From Leptospira johnsonii (GTDB taxonomy: Bacteria; Spirochaetota; Leptospiria; Leptospirales; Leptospiraceae), in NCBI RefSeq assembly GCF_003112675.1, contig NZ_BFAY01000011.1:496001-560000 (forward strand): a stretch of 64,000 bases of DNA, written 5' to 3'. Below, in pieces: positions 61,106 to 64,000 of the stretch. The notes beneath the pieces were generated by a model that was given only the letters and a program-made list of their open reading frames with translations, was not told the DNA's origin and did no database searches. Position 1 is the first letter of the stretch. Every line of letters starts with the position of its first letter. Position numbers and translations under genes: made by a program.

Positions 61106-62965
61106 ATGTTACCCCTTCTCGCGGTTTTTGGTTGTTTCACTCTTTATTTTTTAGGTTATAAGTTTTACTCCGGATATTTATCCAAGTCCATCTTCCAACT
61201 CAAAGACACTGTAGGTGATACCCCTGCTCATAAATTCAACGACGGTGTGGATTACCTTCCTACGAAGCCCGCAGTCCTATTCGGTCACCATTATGCTTCC
61301 ATCGCGGGACTCGCTCCCATCCTAGGACCTGCGGTTGCAGTGATCTGGGGATGGTTGCCTGCAATGCTTTGGGTGGTATTGGGAGGAATATTCGTAGGTT
61401 GTGTCCATGATTTCGGAGCGATCGTAGTTTCGATCCGCAACCAAGGAAAATCGATAGGCCAAGTAGCTCAGGATCTTTTAGGACCAAGGGCGAGAAGTTT
61501 GTTTCATGCGATTATTTTTTTCTTAGTCGCTTTGGCAATGGGAGTGTTCGTGATCGTTCTTGCGGAAATGTTCTCGGCAGATCCTAAATTAAAGCAGGCT
61601 CCTGTAACTTCTCCTCCTAAAGTTGAACAAACACAAACTACTCCGAGCATCAAGGATCATGTTCACCCCTCCGAAGTTAGAGTCGAAACTCCTTCTTCTC
61701 CCATCAAACTCAGAAGTCATTTTCCGGAAGCGGTAATTCCTACTGCAGGGATCATGGTGTTTGCAGTGTTAGTAGGGTGGCTTCATTATAAAAAAGGAAT
61801 GAAACTAGGACCTCTTACATTCGCGTCCGTGGCACTTACCTTAGTGGTTATGGTGCTTGGAATGAACGAATCCATTCTTTCCTGGACTGGCCTAAGCGAT
61901 ATAGACAAATCTCCTGGAGTCCCGATCTGGAAAATTATACTTCTTACATACGCTTTTCTGGCGTCAGTTACTCCGGTCTGGCTCCTTCTCCAAAGTAGGG
62001 ACTATATCAATTCTTTCTTATTGTATTTGGGGATCATCGCAATCTATTTCGGCTTCGTAAAAGGAAGTATCTTCGGGGAATTTTCTTCCTTTAATGCGGA
62101 AGCGATCCGAACTGAAAAAGTGGATATGGATATTATTCCGTTCGTATTCATCACGATCGCATGCGGCGCTGTCTCCGGATTCCATGCTTTAGTAAGCTCC
62201 GGAACCACCGCAAAACAATTAGATAGAGAAATAGACGCAAGAGTGATCGGATATGGCGGAATGATCGGAGAGTCTCTTTTAGGCCTCACATCCGTAGTTG
62301 CTTGCACGATCGGATTTGCTTCTGCAGGAGAATGGTCTTCCTTCTATAAGTCTTGGTCGGGGATCCAGGGCCTCGCGCCTTCCGTAGGAGCTTATATCTA
62401 TGGAACCGGAAGATTTATCTCTCAATTAGGATTCGACGAAAGTTTTGCACAAGGTTTTATCGCGCTTGTGGTAGTAAGTTTTGCCTTAACTTCCCTAGAC
62501 TCAGCGACTAGATTACTAAGATATAATATTGAAGAGATCGCGGAAAGTTTCGGATCGGAAATTGTCAAAAAAACTTTAGGAAATCGTTATATTTCCAGTA
62601 TTATCGCCTGTATTGCCATCGGATTTTTCGCATTCTTACAGATAGACCAGGGAGGCAAAAAAACTACAGCTGGACTGGCACTTTGGAAACTATTCGGGAC
62701 CACGAACCAGCTACTTGCAGGACTTGCTTTACTTGTAATCAGCGTATATCTATTGTATTCTAAGAAAAAGACCTGGATCAGTTTTATACCAATGGTATTC
62801 GTATTAGGCGCTACACTTTGGGCCATGGTTATTAACTTCTACGATTTCTTATTCTCCAAATCCCCAAGCTATTTGCTTGCGGCAGTAGGAGGAGTTTTGA
62901 TTTTTCTAACCCTTTGGTTATTATTAGAAGCGATCCTAGCTTGGAGAAGGTTTTCTAAAGCATGA
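61106..62965 (+). CDS. cstA: CstA-family pyruvate/peptide transporter
   Basis: 619 residues with about 16 hydrophobic segments. Signature [42 protein letters not shown] is that of CstA, followed by [26 protein letters not shown] and the later [19 protein letters not shown] and [13 protein letters not shown]. CstA and BtsT import pyruvate (and were first linked to peptides) under carbon starvation. A Pro/Thr-rich insertion at about 160-210 is probably a soluble loop peculiar to this lineage. A start at ATG 61106 with no clear ribosome-binding site. It overlaps the Nudix gene by four bases. Confidence 0.94.
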   Translation: MLPLLAVFGCFTLYFLGYKFYSGYLSKSIFQLKDTVGDTPAHKFNDGVDYLPTKPAVLFGHHYASIAGLAPILGPAVAVIWGWLPAMLWVVLGGIFVGCVHDFGAIVVSIRNQGKSIGQVAQDLLGPRARSLFHAIIFFLVALAMGVFVIVLAEMFSADPKLKQAPVTSPPKVEQTQTTPSIKDHVHPSEVRVETPSSPIKLRSHFPEAVIPTAGIMVFAVLVGWLHYKKGMKLGPLTFASVALTLVVMVLGMNESILSWTGLSDIDKSPGVPIWKIILLTYAFLASVTPVWLLLQSRDYINSFLLYLGIIAIYFGFVKGSIFGEFSSFNAEAIRTEKVDMDIIPFVFITIACGAVSGFHALVSSGTTAKQLDREIDARVIGYGGMIGESLLGLTSVVACTIGFASAGEWSSFYKSWSGIQGLAPSVGAYIYGTGRFISQLGFDESFAQGFIALVVVSFALTSLDSATRLLRYNIEEIAESFGSEIVKKTLGNRYISSIIACIAIGFFAFLQIDQGGKKTTAGLALWKLFGTTNQLLAGLALLVISVYLLYSKKKTWISFIPMVFVLGATLWAMVINFYDFLFSKSPSYLLAAVGGVLIFLTLWLLLEAILAWRRFSKA

Positions 62966-63513
62966 AATTTTGCAGCGTTTGCGGCTCGGAAGTAGTCCAA
63001 AAAGTCCCAGAAGGAGACAGTCTCACAAGATATGTTTGTGAGAACTGTGGGACCATACATTACCAAAATCCAAAGGTAATTGTGGGGACCATTCCTATCT
63101 GGGAAGGGAAAATACTACTCTGCAAACGTGCGATAGAACCTAGAAAAGGATATTGGACCTTACCGGCCGGATTTTTAGAAAATAGAGAAACAGTAGAAGA
63201 AGGAGCCGCAAGAGAAACCTCCGAAGAAGCGAACGCAAAGATAGATATAGTCCGACTTCATTCCGTGTATAGCATTCCTCATATCAGCCAAGTGTATATG
63301 TTCTTCCTCGCAAACCTGATAGACGGAATTTTTTCGGAAAGTTCAGAATCGGAAGAGGTGAAACTATTCACTCCGGATGAGATCCCTTGGGAAGAGATTG
63401 CATTCGCTTCGGTCACATTTGCGTTGAAACGTTATACTGAAAGGCCTGAGACATCCGAGACCGGCACTCACTTGGGTTCCATCCGCAGCAGAAAACTAGA
63501 GGATAAAACATAA
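62962..63513 (+). CDS. Nudix hydrolase with N-terminal zinc ribbon
   Basis: 183 residues, translationally coupled to cstA by an ATGA overlap. A zinc ribbon at the start (CSVCG and CENCG, Cys 4, 7, 26, 29) precedes a Nudix fold with a canonical box [23 protein letters not shown], residues 70-92. The organisation matches the NudC-like/ADP-ribose and NADH pyrophosphatase-type small Nudix proteins (NUDIX_4 zinc-ribbon group). It hydrolyses a nucleoside diphosphate linked to another moiety, the exact substrate not being given by sequence. No extra domain. Its coupling to CstA suggests metabolic control, but this is inference. Confidence 0.9.
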   Translation: MKFCSVCGSEVVQKVPEGDSLTRYVCENCGTIHYQNPKVIVGTIPIWEGKILLCKRAIEPRKGYWTLPAGFLENRETVEEGAARETSEEANAKIDIVRLHSVYSIPHISQVYMFFLANLIDGIFSESSESEEVKLFTPDEIPWEEIAFASVTFALKRYTERPETSETGTHLGSIRSRKLEDKT

Positions 63514-63547
63514 GTGCATTTTTTCTCGGAAGGAATTTCCTAGTAGC

Positions 63548-64000
63548 ATGTTCGGAAAATTTTTTCCTTTTTTAGGTCTTCTGGGAGTTCTATACTCCTC
63601 CTCGGTTTCCGCAAATTCGCTCATCAGCACGGAATCCGGCTCATTTTCTCCGAACTGGGACGGGGTCTCTGACATTCTCCGATTCAAGATACAAACTTCT
63701 TCTTTGCCAAAACTCCAAGACTGGGAGTTAACGATCAGAAGCGCCTCAGGGGAAACCGTACGAAAATTCGAAGCAGGTAAGATCAGAAAGAAAGGGTTCA
63801 CACTTTTTTCAGACGACAACGAATTTGCGCCGGAAGATATTTATCTGCCTTCTATCCTAGAATGGGATGGAGAGAATGAAAACGGAATTCCAGTTGGAGA
63901 TGGATATTACACTTATCAGTTATTCTTACTCACTACAAACAAAGAAAGGATCCTCTCCGAAGAGTCTACATTCTACTTGGATGCGAGACCTCCCAAAGCA
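63548..64000 (+). CDS. Exported protein with SPNxDG-type Ig repeat, 3' partial
   Basis: The frame from ATG 63548 is open for 151 codons to the right edge. A signal peptide (FFPFLGLLGVLYSSSVSA) is followed by SGSFSPNWDGVSDILRFKI, a variant of the SPNGDGxND motif that begins FlgD/CHU-type Ig domains and many Leptospira OmpA-family proteins, and a closing WDGENENGIPVGDGYYTYQLFL, also typical. The C-terminus is outside the window, so an OmpA domain cannot be checked. GGAAGGAA lies about ten bases before the ATG. It is 34 bases downstream of the Nudix gene. Confidence 0.75.
   Translation, partial: MFGKFFPFLGLLGVLYSSSVSANSLISTESGSFSPNWDGVSDILRFKIQTSSLPKLQDWELTIRSASGETVRKFEAGKIRKKGFTLFSDDNEFAPEDIYLPSILEWDGENENGIPVGDGYYTYQLFLLTTNKERILSEESTFYLDARPPKA

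Overview
The window looks like chromosomal DNA from a spirochaete of the genus Leptospira. Evidence is the gene set and style: many small lipoproteins with loose spirochaetal lipoboxes, frequent TTG starts (rpsT and at least three others), a mitochondrial-type EF-G, AmtB/GlnK, cyclic-nucleotide-binding regulators, and several proteins I know only as conserved Leptospira families. Base composition looks moderately GC-rich by eye (low to mid 40s %), which would suit a higher-GC intermediate or saprophytic species better than L. interrogans; this species-level remark is inference. I saw no rRNA, insertion sequence, prophage or CRISPR array.

Layout. 1-3.2 kb: a surface-type protein cut by the left edge, followed by three overlapping small lipoprotein genes, two of them Bor-like. 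3.2-12 kb: UPF0316 membrane protein, SET-domain methyltransferase, Rnk-like factor, a SulP transporter fused to beta-carbonic anhydrase, exported MsrA, PAS-PAS-LuxR regulator, GST and radical SAM protein. 12-15.2 kb: monoglyceride lipase, then a GC-richer ArsR-SRPBCC-GFA operon with a strong inverted-repeat operator, then VOC and DUF2200 genes. 15-24 kb: adenylate cyclase, secreted lipase-like hydrolase, DedA, SPFH lipoprotein and a compact UvrD-type helicase. 23.5-36 kb: fatty acid desaturase, a tandem PF10118 pair, tRNA-Val(GAC), HEAT and PhaR-like proteins, two thioredoxin-fold proteins, UbiA-type prenyltransferase and a K+ transporter.

36-46 kb: EF-G; a LysM/degenerate M23 protein; an amidohydrolase, two cyclic-nucleotide-binding proteins, tRNA-Arg(CCT) and prmC, which look like one transcription unit; then amtB-glnK on the minus strand behind a sigma-54-like promoter. 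46-52.3 kb: a minus-strand cluster rpsT, tRNA-Val(TAC), glmM, glmS, an alternative GlmU-type protein and an acyl-CoA carboxylase beta subunit; glmM, glmS and the GlmU-like protein would convert fructose-6-P to UDP-GlcNAc. 52.6-57 kb: two unknown proteins with a GT2 glycosyltransferase, facing a large membrane glycosyltransferase-like protein.

57-60 kb holds the most interesting locus: a YceI protein with a promoter/operator, then a bufferin-type metallophore precursor (bufA) on the plus strand whose 3' end overlaps that of its predicted maturation genes bufB (DUF692/MNIO) and bufC (DUF2063) on the minus strand, and a YHS-domain lipoprotein reading away from bufB. Canonical bufferin operons are co-directional; here the substrate gene is convergent with its enzymes. 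60-64 kb: J-domain protein, CstA pyruvate-type transporter, Nudix hydrolase and the start of an exported protein cut by the right edge.
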